Shown: one piece after another, positions 40,905 through 52,021 of the stretch
Layout of the letters: the number at the start of each line of letters is the position of its first letter
Position numbering within the stretch: the stretch's first letter is position 1
NCBI RefSeq assembly: GCF_016862395.1
Contig: NZ_BOMW01000018.1
Location: forward strand, 1 to 64,000
Length of the DNA stretch: 64,000 bases
Reading direction: 5' to 3'
DNA from: Actinoplanes siamensis
GTDB lineage: Bacteria; Actinomycetota; Actinomycetes; Mycobacteriales; Micromonosporaceae
Position numbers and translations under genes: made by a program
Notes under the pieces: generated by a model
What the model saw: only the letters and a program-made list of their open reading frames with translations
Databases searched by the model: none
What the model was told of the DNA's origin: nothing

Positions 40905-43670
40905 TCAGGCCCAGCCGTTGACCACGTTCCAGCTGGCGTCCGCGGACAGCTGCCCGGGCCGGTCCCAGGTCGTGCCCGTGCCCGCGGCGATCCACGCCTG
41001 CGAGTCGAAGTGCCGCAGGTAGCGGCCGGGAAAGTTGATCGACTCGAGGGTCACGCCGGTGCCGCCCAGGCCGGGCCGGGCACAGAAGGTGGCGTCCGCG
41101 GCGAACAGCGCCGAGCCGTCGTTGGCTGCCAGCCGGATCCGGCTCGACGAGTGCCGCAGGAACTGGCCCGGGAAGTTGACCGACTCCAGCGAGTAACAGG
41201 ACGAGTCGGCCAGGCCGTGCCGCAGCGTGAAGCTGGCGTCCTGCTTGAGCAGCGCGGCGCTGCCCGCGTCGACATGCTCGGTCCAGCCCAGGCTGTCCGC
41301 GTGCCGCAGGTACCTGTCGGTGTAGCCCCACGTGGTGACCTGCAGCGAGCGCCGCACGTCGAAGGGCAGGATCACCGAGCTGCGCCACTGCGCCGGGTTG
41401 GCGACGTTCCAGGTGGCGTCCGCCGCGAAGCCAGCCGAGCCGTCGAACGCCCCGAGGACCACGTTCTCCGACTGGTGCCGGAGGAAGGACCCGGGGACGT
41501 CGTACGACTCGAACGACGTCCCGCCCGCGGCCAGCCCGGCCCGCGAGCACCAGGTGGCGTCGGCCCGGAACGTGCCGCCGGTGTCCGCGTCGATCCGGAC
41601 CTGGCCGCCGGCGTGGCGCAGGAACCGGCCGGGGAAGTTGACCGACTCGAACGAGTAGCAGCGCGGATCGGCCAGGCCGGCGACGGTCCGGAACGACGCG
41701 TCCTGCCGCGCGGTGTCCCCCGCGATCACGTCGGTGCGGGCCAACGAGTTGGCGTGCCGCAGGTACCGGTTGGTGTAGCCGGCCGTGGTCACCTGGAACG
41801 ACCGGACGTGCCCGAGGGTGAGCGGCACGGCCGCGTTCTGGTTCCTCGACGCGTTGATCAGGTTGGTCAGCGCCGTCCGCACCTGCCCGGTGTCCACCTT
41901 CTGCACCCGCCGGTCATAGGTGAACAGCCCGTTGTACTCGCCCTCCACGTCGGTGATCTCGGTATACACGAACCCGGAGAGGCCCTTCGCGGCGATCAGC
42001 CGCTCGGAGTCCCGGATCATCCCGGTGAACCGGTCGTTGAGCTGGGCGTTCGAGGCCATCTGCTCGTAGGCGAAGTACTGCCCGTTGGGGCTGTACTCGT
42101 GCCCCGGCGTGCGCAGGCCCAGCCCGCCGAACTCGCCGAGGACCGCCACCCGGGACGAGCTGGGCGCCGGCGAGTCGGGACCGGTGTACACGTGCCAGTC
42201 GATGATGTCCCCGGTGCCCGGGTCGCCCTTGGACGCGCAGCAGTTGAAGCCGCTGTGCGGGTTCATCAGCCGGGTCGGGTCGTAGTTCTTCAGGTCCCGG
42301 GTGATCCGCTGGGTCTCGGCCAGGTTCCACTCGCCCCAGCCCTCGTTGAACGGCACGTAGGTGATCACCGCGGGGCTGAACCGGTGCTCATCGATGATCT
42401 CGCGCGCCTCCTTCTCGTACTCGGCGATCTGCGCGGTGGTCTTGGTGGCGTCCCCACCGGAGGGGATGTCCTGCCAGACCAGCAGGCCGAGCCGGTCCGC
42501 CCAGTAGTACCAGCGGGCGGGCTCCACCTTGATGTGCTTGCGGACCATGTTGAAGCCCAGGTCCTTGTGCTTCTGCAGGTCCGAGGCCAGGGCCGCGTCG
42601 GTGGGCGCGGTGTACAGCCCGTCCGGCCAGAAGCCCTGGTCGAGGGTGCCGGCTTGGAAGACGAACTGGCCGTTCAGAATCGGGCGCAGCACCCCGTTGA
42701 CCGCCCTCGTGCCGACCTCGCGCATGCCGAAGTAGCTGGTCACCTGGTCGACGGTGGTCCCGGACGAGTTCCGCAGCGAGACGCGCAAGTTGTACAGGAA
42801 CGGATCGTCCGGTGACCAGAGCCGGGCGTTGGGCACCGCAACGGTGAACTCGGTGACGCCGCTGGTGGTGCTGCCCACCACCGTGCTACCGGACAGCGCC
42901 TCGGCGACGAGACTGGACGCGGTGCCCCTGGTGAACACGCGCACCCGGACGGTTCCGGAGGAGATGTTGGGATAGATGTCGACCGAGTAGATCGACGTCG
43001 CCGCGGTGGGCTCCAGCCACACGGTCTGCCAGATGCCCGAGGTGGGCGTGTAGAAGATGCCGCTCGGGTTGTTCGTCTGCTTACCCACCGGCTGTTCCTC
43101 GCCACGGCCGTCGGTCGGGTCGTACACCCGCACGACGATCTCGTTGGTGCCGCCGTTGAGGAAGTCGGTGACGTCCACTTCGAAGCGGTCGTAACCGCCC
43201 TGGTGCGTGGTCGCCTGGCGGCCGTTGACCCAGACCGTGGCCTCGTAGTCGACCGCGCCGAAGTGCAGTTGCACCCGCCGGCCGCTCCAGGACGCCGGAA
43301 CGGTGAACGTGCGGCGGTAGAACATCAGGTCCCGGGCGTCGTTGCGCATGATCCCGGAGAGCGCGGACTCCACCGGGTACGGCACCAGGATCCGCTCCGG
43401 CAGGGTCTGGCCGATCGGCGGGGCGGCGTTGCGGTCGACCGTGTCCGGGTTGAGGAACTGCCACTCGCCGTTCAGCGACTGCCAGTCGGATCGGGTCATC
43501 TGCGGGCGCGGGTATTCGGGAAGGGGGTTGGCGGTGGAGACCTGGTCGGTCCACGGGGTGGTGAGCGGCGGGGTCTTGGGGGTGACGGCCGACGCCGGGC
43601 TGCCGGTGGCCACGAGACCACCGGCGACCAGCGCGAATGCGGCCACCGCTCGGAGGACGAGGCGGCGCAT
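40905..43670 (-). CDS. Secreted GH2 glycoside hydrolase with two CBM42 (AbfB) modules
   Basis: A 921-residue exported enzyme. Signal peptide about 1-28 (ATGSPASA). Residues about 45-290 are the GH2 sugar-binding and sandwich domains (WQSLNGEWQFLNPD, VWVNGRQATTHQGGYDRFEVDVT in parts). The TIM barrel (about 300-590) has the acid/base Glu in YVPFNEGWGEW (about 422) and the nucleophile Glu in VYTEITDVEGEYNG (about 547). Two tandem AbfB/CBM42 beta-trefoils follow (about 610-760 and 765-921), each with three SFESVNFPGRFLRH-type repeats, which bind arabinofuranose side chains. It therefore likely attacks arabinose-decorated plant polysaccharides. A strong AAGGAG precedes the ATG. Which GH2 activity (beta-galactosidase, -glucuronidase, other) is not decidable here. 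Confidence 0.9.
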   Translation of the reverse strand: MRRLVLRAVAAFALVAGGLVATGSPASAVTPKTPPLTTPWTDQVSTANPLPEYPRPQMTRSDWQSLNGEWQFLNPDTVDRNAAPPIGQTLPERILVPYPVESALSGIMRNDARDLMFYRRTFTVPASWSGRRVQLHFGAVDYEATVWVNGRQATTHQGGYDRFEVDVTDFLNGGTNEIVVRVYDPTDGRGEEQPVGKQTNNPSGIFYTPTSGIWQTVWLEPTAATSIYSVDIYPNISSGTVRVRVFTRGTASSLVAEALSGSTVVGSTTSGVTEFTVAVPNARLWSPDDPFLYNLRVSLRNSSGTTVDQVTSYFGMREVGTRAVNGVLRPILNGQFVFQAGTLDQGFWPDGLYTAPTDAALASDLQKHKDLGFNMVRKHIKVEPARWYYWADRLGLLVWQDIPSGGDATKTTAQIAEYEKEAREIIDEHRFSPAVITYVPFNEGWGEWNLAETQRITRDLKNYDPTRLMNPHSGFNCCASKGDPGTGDIIDWHVYTGPDSPAPSSSRVAVLGEFGGLGLRTPGHEYSPNGQYFAYEQMASNAQLNDRFTGMIRDSERLIAAKGLSGFVYTEITDVEGEYNGLFTYDRRVQKVDTGQVRTALTNLINASRNQNAAVPLTLGHVRSFQVTTAGYTNRYLRHANSLARTDVIAGDTARQDASFRTVAGLADPRCYSFESVNFPGRFLRHAGGQVRIDADTGGTFRADATWCSRAGLAAGGTSFESYDVPGSFLRHQSENVVLGAFDGSAGFAADATWNVANPAQWRSSVILPFDVRRSLQVTTWGYTDRYLRHADSLGWTEHVDAGSAALLKQDASFTLRHGLADSSCYSLESVNFPGQFLRHSSSRIRLAANDGSALFAADATFCARPGLGGTGVTLESINFPGRYLRHFDSQAWIAAGTGTTWDRPGQLSADASWNVVNGWA

Positions 43671-44245
43671 GCTGCTCCTTAGGGACTTCTTCAGCGGGCC
43701 GGCCGGGCGGCGGCCGCGCCGCCGGTCGTGGTACCGGAGTCCTCCCTCTTCGCGCAGGCGCCCGAGCCGAGGAGCAGGGCGGCCGCGGCACAGGCGGCGA
43801 CGGTGTCAAGGCGCACGGAACTTACGTGATTGAACCCGAGGCCTCCTCGAAGCCAACGGCTTCACACGAAAAAGCTGCTGATCACTCACTTGTCCGATCA
43901 GGTTCCAACACATTCCATCGACACTCGTTATCTGTCAAGACCCCGAACTGTAACGGCGCCGAAACCGCATCTCCGCGCAGCGCGCCCGGTCCGGCACGTA
44001 CCGTCACCAAAGCCCCTCCGCACAGCCGCCCCCGGCCCAGCGCGAAAGGCGGCTGCCGGAAGGGGCGGTGCGGGAAGCTGTGCGGGCCTTCCACGGGGGC
44101 TGCGTCGGCGGTGCTCCGCTTTGGCGCCGGCAACCCGGCGCTACCGGGAAGCGCAACCCGCCGGCACCCGCGGGCGGCGACCGTGGACCGCACGCGCCCG
44201 CCGCCCGGGAGACCAGGCTGCGGGCCCCCGGTGGAAAGGATCCTC
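43671..44245. other. Intergenic region, 575 bp
   Basis: The region upstream of the GH2 gene. The part at about 43820-43960 is less GC-rich and should hold the GH2 promoter; a TGATC...GATCA inverted repeat lies near 43880-43900. The part at about 43970-44220 is very GC-rich without a supported gene. The 21-residue ORF starts right after it. Confidence 0.5.
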
Positions 44246-44311
44246 ATGTCGGTGACGGCGTTCGAGACCTGCTCCCTGGACGTCCTGGTGGACGACACGG
44301 GCCGCTACTAA
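44246..44311 (+). CDS. 21-residue peptide ORF (possible small peptide or precursor)
   Basis: ATG at 44246 opens a 21-codon frame: MSVTAFETCSLDVLVDDTGR plus Tyr, then TAA. GGAAAGGA lies 5-12 nt upstream of the ATG, a good ribosome site. The peptide is acidic, with a single Cys, and is followed at once by the VOC gene on the other strand, whose stop overlaps its TAA. Size and an F-x-x-C-x-L-D pattern recall ribosomal peptide precursors, but no modifying enzyme, transporter or protease gene is near, so that idea is weak. It could also be a chance ORF. Confidence 0.4.
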   Translation: MSVTAFETCSLDVLVDDTGRY

Positions 44312-44712
44312 CGCTGGTTGATCCGGATCAGGTTGCCGGAGGGATCGCGGAACGCGCAGTCGCGGATGCCGTAGGGCTGGTCGGCCGGCTCCTGGACGAC
44401 CTCCCCGCCGGCCGCCACCAGACGCTCGAAGACGCCGTCGAGGTCCTCGGTGGCCAGGGTCAGCGCCGCGTAGCTGCCCTTGGCCATCATCTCGGCGATC
44501 ACCCGGCGCTCGTCCTCGGTGATGCCGGGGTCGGCGGCCGGCGGGTGCAGCACGATCGAGACCGGCTGGCCCTTCGGACCGACGGTGATCCAGCGCAGGT
44601 CGTGGTAGCCGACGTCGTTGCGCACCTCGAATCCGAGAACGTCCCGGTAGAAGCCGATCGCGGCGTCGGCGTCGTCGTGTGGCAGGAAGCACGAGTGGAT
44701 GCTGATGTCCAT
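44308..44712 (-). CDS. VOC-superfamily (glyoxalase-like) protein
   Basis: A 134-residue vicinal-oxygen-chelate protein of paired beta-alpha-beta modules. SIHSCFLPHDDADAAIGFYRDVLGF (in parts) is the first module, and the second ends with IRDCAFRDPSGNLIRINQR, where DPSGN is the family signature. Metal-binding candidates are His7 and a late acidic residue. The activity (glyoxalase, bleomycin-type binding, dioxygenase-like) is open. The ATG at 44712 is preferred over one three codons earlier. It follows the AraC-type gene by about 10 bp, so the regulator and VOC gene are one operon. Confidence 0.88.
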   Translation of the reverse strand: MDISIHSCFLPHDDADAAIGFYRDVLGFEVRNDVGYHDLRWITVGPKGQPVSIVLHPPAADPGITEDERRVIAEMMAKGSYAALTLATEDLDGVFERLVAAGGEVVQEPADQPYGIRDCAFRDPSGNLIRINQR

Positions 44713-44722
44713 GCCGACCATG

Positions 44723-45157
44723 CTAGGAACGCGGGACGGCGCGGACTTCTCGATTCCTGACCGGTCTGGTGACCTGTTTCGCCACGCAGGACGGGATGCC
44801 GTCGGTGGCGCCCGCGGCGTTCTTCTTGTAGGCGCTCGGCGAGATCCCGACCAGCTGGGTGAAGCGGGTGCTGAACGTGCCCAGTGACGAACACCCGACC
44901 GCGAAGCAGACCTCGGTGACGCTCAGGTCGCCCCGGCGCAGCAGGGACATGGCCCGCTCGATGCGGCGGGTCATCAGATAGCCGTACGGGGACTCGCCGA
45001 ACGCCAGCTTGAACTCCCGGCTGAGGTGGCCGGCGGACAGGTTCGCGCCGCGGGCCAGCGCCTCCACGTCCAGGGGCTGGGCGTAGTCCCGGTCGATCCG
45101 GTCACGGACCCGGCGCAGGCGGACCAGGTCGCGCAGTCGATGCTCGTGGCTGCTCAC
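44723..45157 (-). CDS. AraC-family HTH regulator (DNA-binding domain only)
   Basis: A 144-residue protein consisting mostly of the AraC DNA-binding domain: first HTH LDVEALARGANLSAGHLSREF (about 29-49) and second HTH SVTEVCFAVGCSSLGTFSTR (about 78-97), ending in GISPSAYKK. There is no separate ligand domain, as in SoxS/Rob-like small members. The C-terminal 30 residues are basic. The GTG start has CATGAT 6 nt upstream and no ribosome site. It lies directly upstream of the VOC gene, which it likely controls. Confidence 0.87.
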   Translation of the reverse strand: MSSHEHRLRDLVRLRRVRDRIDRDYAQPLDVEALARGANLSAGHLSREFKLAFGESPYGYLMTRRIERAMSLLRRGDLSVTEVCFAVGCSSLGTFSTRFTQLVGISPSAYKKNAAGATDGIPSCVAKQVTRPVRNREVRAVPRS

Positions 45158-45364
45158 CAGGTCATCATGGCGTCACCCGCCCGGCCGGCGCCAGCGCCGG
45201 TCACGGCTCCAGCGCGGGCCGACCTGTGCCCACCCGCGCGTGCAGGCGCGGTCCCGGCCGAGGTCCAGCAGTGCGCGCTCTCCTTCACCGCGTCCATTCC
45301 CGCTCCCGGGCAGGGCATCCCCCGGAAACCGGCCCGCATGACGCACCGCGCGGGTGACCGGGCC

Positions 45365-46822
45365 CTACGCCAGGGTGAGCACGTGGAAGCCCCACGGGGG
45401 CAGGTCCACGTAGAGGCCGTCGGTCGCCAGCTCACTGCCGGACCGCTCGAACACCCGGCCGTCCAGCCGGTCGGTCAGCCGCCAGGCCCGCCCGGACAGC
45501 CCCGGCCACGGCAGCTGGATGCGCCCCTGTGACGCGTGCCCGGAGAAGTTCACCACCACCACGGCCGAGTCCCAGGACCAGGCCAGCAGATCCCGATGCG
45601 ACGGGTTGTCCGGCCACCCGTGGGCCTCCAGCAGCCGCCACTCGCCCTGCCGCACCCGCCGGGCCACCTCGACGAGCCGCCGGTGGAAGTCACGCGACTG
45701 CAGGTCCAGCGGTTCGTCGGGACAGCGCGCCAGGAACACCGGCAGGTGCGCCCGCCGCCCCTCGAACTGCCCGTCGTGCCAGAGCGTCGCCCCGGGCAGG
45801 GTGGCGGTCGCGACCGCCGCGGCCCGGTTCCGCCCGGCCGGCAGGGTGGCCGCGGCCCGCGGCTCGTCGTGGTTCTCCAGGAAGCGGACCAGCTTGTCCT
45901 GGTAGTCCCGGCCCGCCGTCAGGTGTGTGCGCACCGCGGCGGCGTCCTCGTGGGCGAGCCGGTCGTACAGCCGCTTGTCGTAGCAGAAGTCGAAGCCCTG
46001 CTGTTGCAGCAGCCACTCGGTCTCCCAGTAGACCTCGGCGATCAGCACCACCTCGGGATGCCGCTCCCGCAGCCCGCCGATCAGTTCCGGCCAGAACTCC
46101 GTGGACGGGGCGGGACCGGCGTACCTCCCCCAGGTTCGGCCGAAGATCTCGTTGGTCAGCAGCATGGCCATGTCGCAGCGGATCCCGTCGCACTGCCCGG
46201 CGATGTCGGACATCGCGGCCAGGCTGGCCGCGCGCGCCCCGGCGGAGAACGCGTTCAGCTGGGCCACGTCCGGCCAGGGCGGGAAATACGGGTCGCGGCC
46301 GTGCGCGATCACCCGGCCGCCCGCGTGGAACCAGCCGGCCGGATCGCCGGCCAGGTCCTCCTCGGCGCCCTGGATGAACCAGTCCGGGTGCCGGGTGACC
46401 GCGGGGTGGTCCGGGGCGACGTGGTTCGGCACGTAGTCGAGGATCAGCTTGAGCCCGCGCTCGCGCAGCGCGGCCCGCGCCTTCGCGAGCCCGGCCGGGC
46501 CGCCGAGCCGGTCGTCGGCCCGGTACCGCCGGACGCAGTACGGCGAGCCGACCACGTCGGCCGGCGCCAGGTCGGGCAGCGCGTGCCGGAACGCCCGCTG
46601 CAGCCCGCCGTCGCCCCGGGCCACCGCGAGGCCGGCCGGGCTGCGCTCCCAGACGCCCATCAGCCACACCGCGTCCATCCCGGGCGTGGCGACCTCGTCC
46701 CAGACGCCGGCGGGCACGTCGGCCAGGGTGACCGGACGGCCCAGTCGCCGGGCCAGGCCGGTCAGCCACGGCCAGGTATCGATCTCGTAGATCGCCGGAG
46801 CGGCCGGCCAGCCGGTTGTCAC
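45365..46822 (-). CDS. GH13 alpha-amylase-family glycosidase
   Basis: A 485-residue GH13 enzyme. Conserved regions in order: I DYVPNHVAPDHP (about 142), II DGIRCDMAMLL (nucleophile Asp, about 212), III VVLIAEVYWETEW (acid/base Glu, about 252) and IV FLENHDEPRA (about 313). A C-terminal beta domain follows (VVVVNFSGHASQGRIQLPW). There is no signal peptide, so it is intracellular, suggesting action on maltodextrins or glycogen-derived sugars or trehalose-like substrates. The GTG start at 46822 has GGTGAG just upstream, which overlaps the stop of the small secreted-protein gene, so translation of the two is probably coupled. Confidence 0.9.
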   Translation of the reverse strand: MTTGWPAAPAIYEIDTWPWLTGLARRLGRPVTLADVPAGVWDEVATPGMDAVWLMGVWERSPAGLAVARGDGGLQRAFRHALPDLAPADVVGSPYCVRRYRADDRLGGPAGLAKARAALRERGLKLILDYVPNHVAPDHPAVTRHPDWFIQGAEEDLAGDPAGWFHAGGRVIAHGRDPYFPPWPDVAQLNAFSAGARAASLAAMSDIAGQCDGIRCDMAMLLTNEIFGRTWGRYAGPAPSTEFWPELIGGLRERHPEVVLIAEVYWETEWLLQQQGFDFCYDKRLYDRLAHEDAAAVRTHLTAGRDYQDKLVRFLENHDEPRAAATLPAGRNRAAAVATATLPGATLWHDGQFEGRRAHLPVFLARCPDEPLDLQSRDFHRRLVEVARRVRQGEWRLLEAHGWPDNPSHRDLLAWSWDSAVVVVNFSGHASQGRIQLPWPGLSGRAWRLTDRLDGRVFERSGSELATDGLYVDLPPWGFHVLTLA

Positions 46823-46826
46823 GCTC

Positions 46827-46991
46827 TCACCGTAGCGCCTCGACCGTCCGGACCGGAGGCGTCTCCCGCGTCACGCCGGCCACCGCGCACACCGTTCCGG
46901 GAGGGCCGGGCGCGGCTCGTGCCTCGTCGGCCACGGTGACCGATCCCAGCACCACGCACCCGATCAGACCCGTACGCAGGATCTCCCGCAT
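46827..46991 (-). CDS. Small secreted protein (54 aa)
   Basis: A 54-residue open frame, ATG at 46991, with AAAGGA 6-11 nt upstream. The N-terminus MREILRTGLIGCVVLGSVTV followed by ADEARA looks like a Sec signal peptide with cleavage after ARA, leaving a mature peptide of about 28 residues (APGPPGTVCAVAGVTRETPP onward). A Cys in the hydrophobic core (IGCVVLG) does not form a lipobox. No family is recognised. Its TGA is 4 nt before the amylase GTG. It may be a short exported peptide or a leader that couples amylase translation. Confidence 0.55.
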   Translation of the reverse strand: MREILRTGLIGCVVLGSVTVADEARAAPGPPGTVCAVAGVTRETPPVRTVEALR

Positions 46992-47107
46992 GTCGTTCCT
47001 TTCGTCCGGCTTAATCCTCCGCGGGGATCAACGATGTTGTGAACGATCGGGCTGCGATCCCCGTACCCGCCGGCGGCACAGTCACTTCAGGGGCATCGGG
47101 AGGAACC

Positions 47108-48370
47108 GTGGCGCGGACCGGAATCGACACTTCGATCCTGCACAAGGGAGCACACAGCGCCTCCTACTTCGACCTGGCCAGAGCGGCCGGCGAGGGCGCG
47201 GAGATCGTCGACTTCTGCATCCCGTGCAACCCGTACTTCCCCACCCCGGAGATGTTCGACGAGCTGAGCCACGAGCTGAGGAGCATCCTGAAGTACTACC
47301 CGAGCGACTCGGCGACCATCACCAGGAAGCTGGCCGGCGTGCTCGGCCTGCACCCGCAGACGGTGGCCATGGCCAACGGCTCCACCGAGCTGATCACCTG
47401 GATCGACCACCTGCTGGTCAAGGAGAGCCTGGCCATCCCGATCCCGACCTTCGGCCGATGGACCGACCAGCCCTTGGAGACCGGCAAGCGGGTGGACATG
47501 TTCCCGCTGCAGGAGCGCGACGGCTTCCGGCTGGACCTGGAGGAGTACGTCGAGTTCATCCGCGAGCGCCGCTCCCGGGTCGCGGTGATCTGCAACGTCA
47601 ACAACCCGGACGGCAACTACCTGCCGCGCCGCGACGTCATCCGGTTCCTCGACCAGCTCAGCGACCTGGACCTGGTCGTCGTCGACGAGTCCTTCATCGA
47701 CTTCTCGGACGCCGAGCGCTACCCCTCGGTCGGCCCGGACGCGGTGATCCGCCCGAACGCGGTGGTGCTCAAGTCGCTCGGCAAGAACTTCGGCCTGCAC
47801 GGCATCCGCTTCGGCTACATGCTGGCCAACCCGGCCATCGCCGGCAAGATCGCGAAGACGCTGCCGAAGTGGAACCTGAACTCCCTGGCGGAGAAGGTCG
47901 TCCACATGATTCAAGATCATGAGATGGAGTACGAGGAGAGCCTGCGCCTGCTCGGCCGCGACCGCCGGACGATGGGCCGCGAGCTGCAGCGCATCCCCGG
48001 GCTCGCCGTGTTCCCCTCGCAGGGCAACTTCTACCTGGTCAAACTCCCCACCGAGTGGTCCGGCGTGGCGTTGCGCGACTTCCTCGTGGCCAACCACGGC
48101 ATCATGACCCGGGAGTGCGGGAACAAACTCGGCATGACCAGCCAGTTCATGCGCCTGGTGGTGCGGCCCGCGGCGGACGTGGAGCGGCTGGTGGACGGGA
48201 TGCTGGACTACGCGCAGCGGTTCCACGGGCGGCCGGTCCACGAGGCCGATTCGCTGGAGAGCAACAGCCGTCGCTGGTCCGAGTCGTACGACGAGAAGCC
48301 GGGCAACCTCATCCCGTACCCGGCCCAGCGCGGAACCGAATACACCGCCCGCCGGGCCGCGGTCAGCTGA
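47108..48370 (+). CDS. HisC/CobD-like PLP aminotransferase
   Basis: A 420-residue fold-type I PLP enzyme. Landmarks: NPYFPTPEMFDEL (about 42), YYPSDSATITRKLAG (about 63), ANGSTELITW (about 87), CNVNNPDGNYLPR (about 164; Asn for the PLP ring), VVDESFIDFSD (Asp) and the PLP lysine in LKSLGKNFGLHGIRFGY (about 226). It resembles histidinol-phosphate aminotransferase and threonine-phosphate decarboxylase, but has a 30-residue C-terminal tail. Substrate unknown; no histidine or cobalamin genes are near. I prefer the GTG at 47108 because GGGAGGA sits right before it; a GTG at 47039 in frame lacks this site. Confidence 0.85.
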   Translation: MARTGIDTSILHKGAHSASYFDLARAAGEGAEIVDFCIPCNPYFPTPEMFDELSHELRSILKYYPSDSATITRKLAGVLGLHPQTVAMANGSTELITWIDHLLVKESLAIPIPTFGRWTDQPLETGKRVDMFPLQERDGFRLDLEEYVEFIRERRSRVAVICNVNNPDGNYLPRRDVIRFLDQLSDLDLVVVDESFIDFSDAERYPSVGPDAVIRPNAVVLKSLGKNFGLHGIRFGYMLANPAIAGKIAKTLPKWNLNSLAEKVVHMIQDHEMEYEESLRLLGRDRRTMGRELQRIPGLAVFPSQGNFYLVKLPTEWSGVALRDFLVANHGIMTRECGNKLGMTSQFMRLVVRPAADVERLVDGMLDYAQRFHGRPVHEADSLESNSRRWSESYDEKPGNLIPYPAQRGTEYTARRAAVS

Positions 48371-48559
48371 CCCCGCCCCTCCCACCGTCCCGCCCCGGCC
48401 TGGCCCGGCGGCCCCGCACGCCCGTCCAGCGCTCGGGCCCGGCGGCCCGGCGCGTCCTGGCCCGTGCGCCCCGCCCCCGGCCCGGCGCGCCCGAGCCACG
48501 CCCGTGCGCACCAGCCGCCCCCGTCGGCCGGAGCTCAGCGGCTCCTCAGAAGCCCTGCG

Positions 48560-48585
48560 TGCCAGCCGGGAGCGGCCGGCTGGCA
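48560..48585 (-). terminator. Hairpin after the channel/AKR operon
   Basis: TGCCAGCCGG (48560-48569) and CCGGCTGGCA (48576-48585) form a perfect 10-bp stem, 52 bp past the aldo/keto reductase stop. Confidence 0.5.
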
Positions 48586-48637
48586 GTGCGGGGCGCGGCG
48601 GGCCGGGATCGTGCCGGTCGGGCCGTCTCACCCGGCT

Positions 48638-50786
<2,149 letters not shown>

Positions 50787-51166
50787 GATCGGTCGGTGCT
50801 CCCTCGGCCGGCCTGTGACGCCCAGACCCTATGCCAGTCCGGACGCCGGGGGACCAACCACCCACCACGTCCACTACCGGACACCACCCTCCCGGGTGAC
50901 GCCTCCCGGATCAGCCGCCCGCCCCTCGACGGCCCGTGGGAACCGGAACACTCCGGACGATGGATCGTCCGCGGGACGCCTCGCACGTCCGCGGCATACC
51001 GCTTCTCCAGCGCCGCGGCGAGCGGCCGCGGCGCCGTTCCGTGCGAATCCGACGAGGACCGGGCTCTGTGGACGGCTGCGGGAGGCCGTCCACGCAATGG
51101 CGAAACACCGCGCCGCAACCGCCGCCGGGGGCGGTGGCCCCCGGCGGCGGGCTCCGGCCGGGCTGG
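50787..51166. other. Intergenic region, 380 bp
   Basis: This lies between the channel gene start and the end of the terpene/encapsulin operon, both on the minus strand. It holds the channel promoter and the operon terminator (51121-51148). Plus- and minus-strand frames here are low-complexity Arg/Pro and have no family likeness, so none is called. Confidence 0.55.
51121..51148 (-). terminator. Hairpin after the encapsulin-terpene operon
   Basis: GCCGCCGGGGGC (51121-51132) and GCCCCCGGCGGC (51137-51148) form a perfect 12-bp stem with a GGTG loop, 18 bp past the methyltransferase stop. Confidence 0.65.
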
Positions 51167-52021
51167 TCAGACCCGGTCGGCGGCGATCAGGAGGTAGTGG
51201 AAACTGCCTTCCTTGTACGCCGTGAGGAACGCCTCCTCGATGCCGGTGGCCACGTCGGACCGGGCCCGCATCTCCCAGTACGGGATGGTCGCCGCGGTCA
51301 GGTCGACCACATTGATCGGGACCAGGTCGTGGGCGGCCAGCGCCTTGAAGTAGTCGCTGCGCGGGTGGATGTCGCAGGTGTAGTGCTCGTTGATCCGGCT
51401 CACCGACTTGGACCGCCGGCCGGTCGCGTCGTTGGCGCAGCCGGTGATGCAGACATAGCGCCCACCGAACCGGAGCATCCGGGCGAACTCCGCGTACAGG
51501 TCGAACAGGTCGACGTACATCGTCGTCTCGTTCGTCCAGATCGCCTGCCGCGACCCGGTCTCCATGCCGGACTGCAGCATGTTCCGGAAGTGGAACCGCA
51601 CCTTGCCGGCGACTCCGCGCAGCGCGGCCTGCTCGTTCGCGAAGCCGACCTGGTATTCCGAGATCGAGACGCCGTCGACCTGGCAGCCGAAGCGGGCGTT
51701 GGCCATGATGCTGGTGCCGCCGCGGCCGGAGCCGCCGTCCAGCACCGCGTCGGTCGGCTTGATCGGTCCGAGGTGGTCGAGCAGCAGGTCGGCCTGGGCG
51801 CTCTCCAGGCGGTGGAGTTCCGCGACGACCCGCTGCCCGCGGGTCTCGGCCGGGCCGTCGAGCACGCTCCAGTCCGGCTCGCCGATGCCGTAGTGGTGGT
51901 GGTAGAGGCCGTCGACCTCGCCGAGCCGGAGGTTCACCGGATCGACCCGGTTGGTGTTCCAGTAGTTCGCCACCGAGCGCTCGAAGTCGGTGCGCAACGG
52001 GGAGACGGCGGTGGTCGTCAT
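51167..52021 (-). CDS. Geranyl diphosphate 2-C-methyltransferase
   Basis: A 284-residue SAM-dependent C-methyltransferase that adds a methyl group to carbon 2 of geranyl diphosphate, the first committed step to 2-methylisoborneol. SAM motif I is VLDGGSGRGGTSIMA (about 93-107). The N-terminal YWNTNRVDPVNLRLGEVDGLYHHHYGIG (in parts) and the active-site region WTNETTMYVDLFDLYAEF are characteristic of this enzyme. The ATG at 52021 has AAGGAG about 9-14 nt upstream and overlaps the synthase stop (ATGA). It is the third gene of the operon and supplies the substrate for the upstream terpene cyclase. Confidence 0.93.
   Translation of the reverse strand: MTTTAVSPLRTDFERSVANYWNTNRVDPVNLRLGEVDGLYHHHYGIGEPDWSVLDGPAETRGQRVVAELHRLESAQADLLLDHLGPIKPTDAVLDGGSGRGGTSIMANARFGCQVDGVSISEYQVGFANEQAALRGVAGKVRFHFRNMLQSGMETGSRQAIWTNETTMYVDLFDLYAEFARMLRFGGRYVCITGCANDATGRRSKSVSRINEHYTCDIHPRSDYFKALAAHDLVPINVVDLTAATIPYWEMRARSDVATGIEEAFLTAYKEGSFHYLLIAADRV

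Noticed and set aside
40458-42815. Long plus-strand open frame opposite the GH2 gene
   Set aside because: No family likeness; the minus strand carries signal peptide, GH2 motifs and CBM42 repeats.
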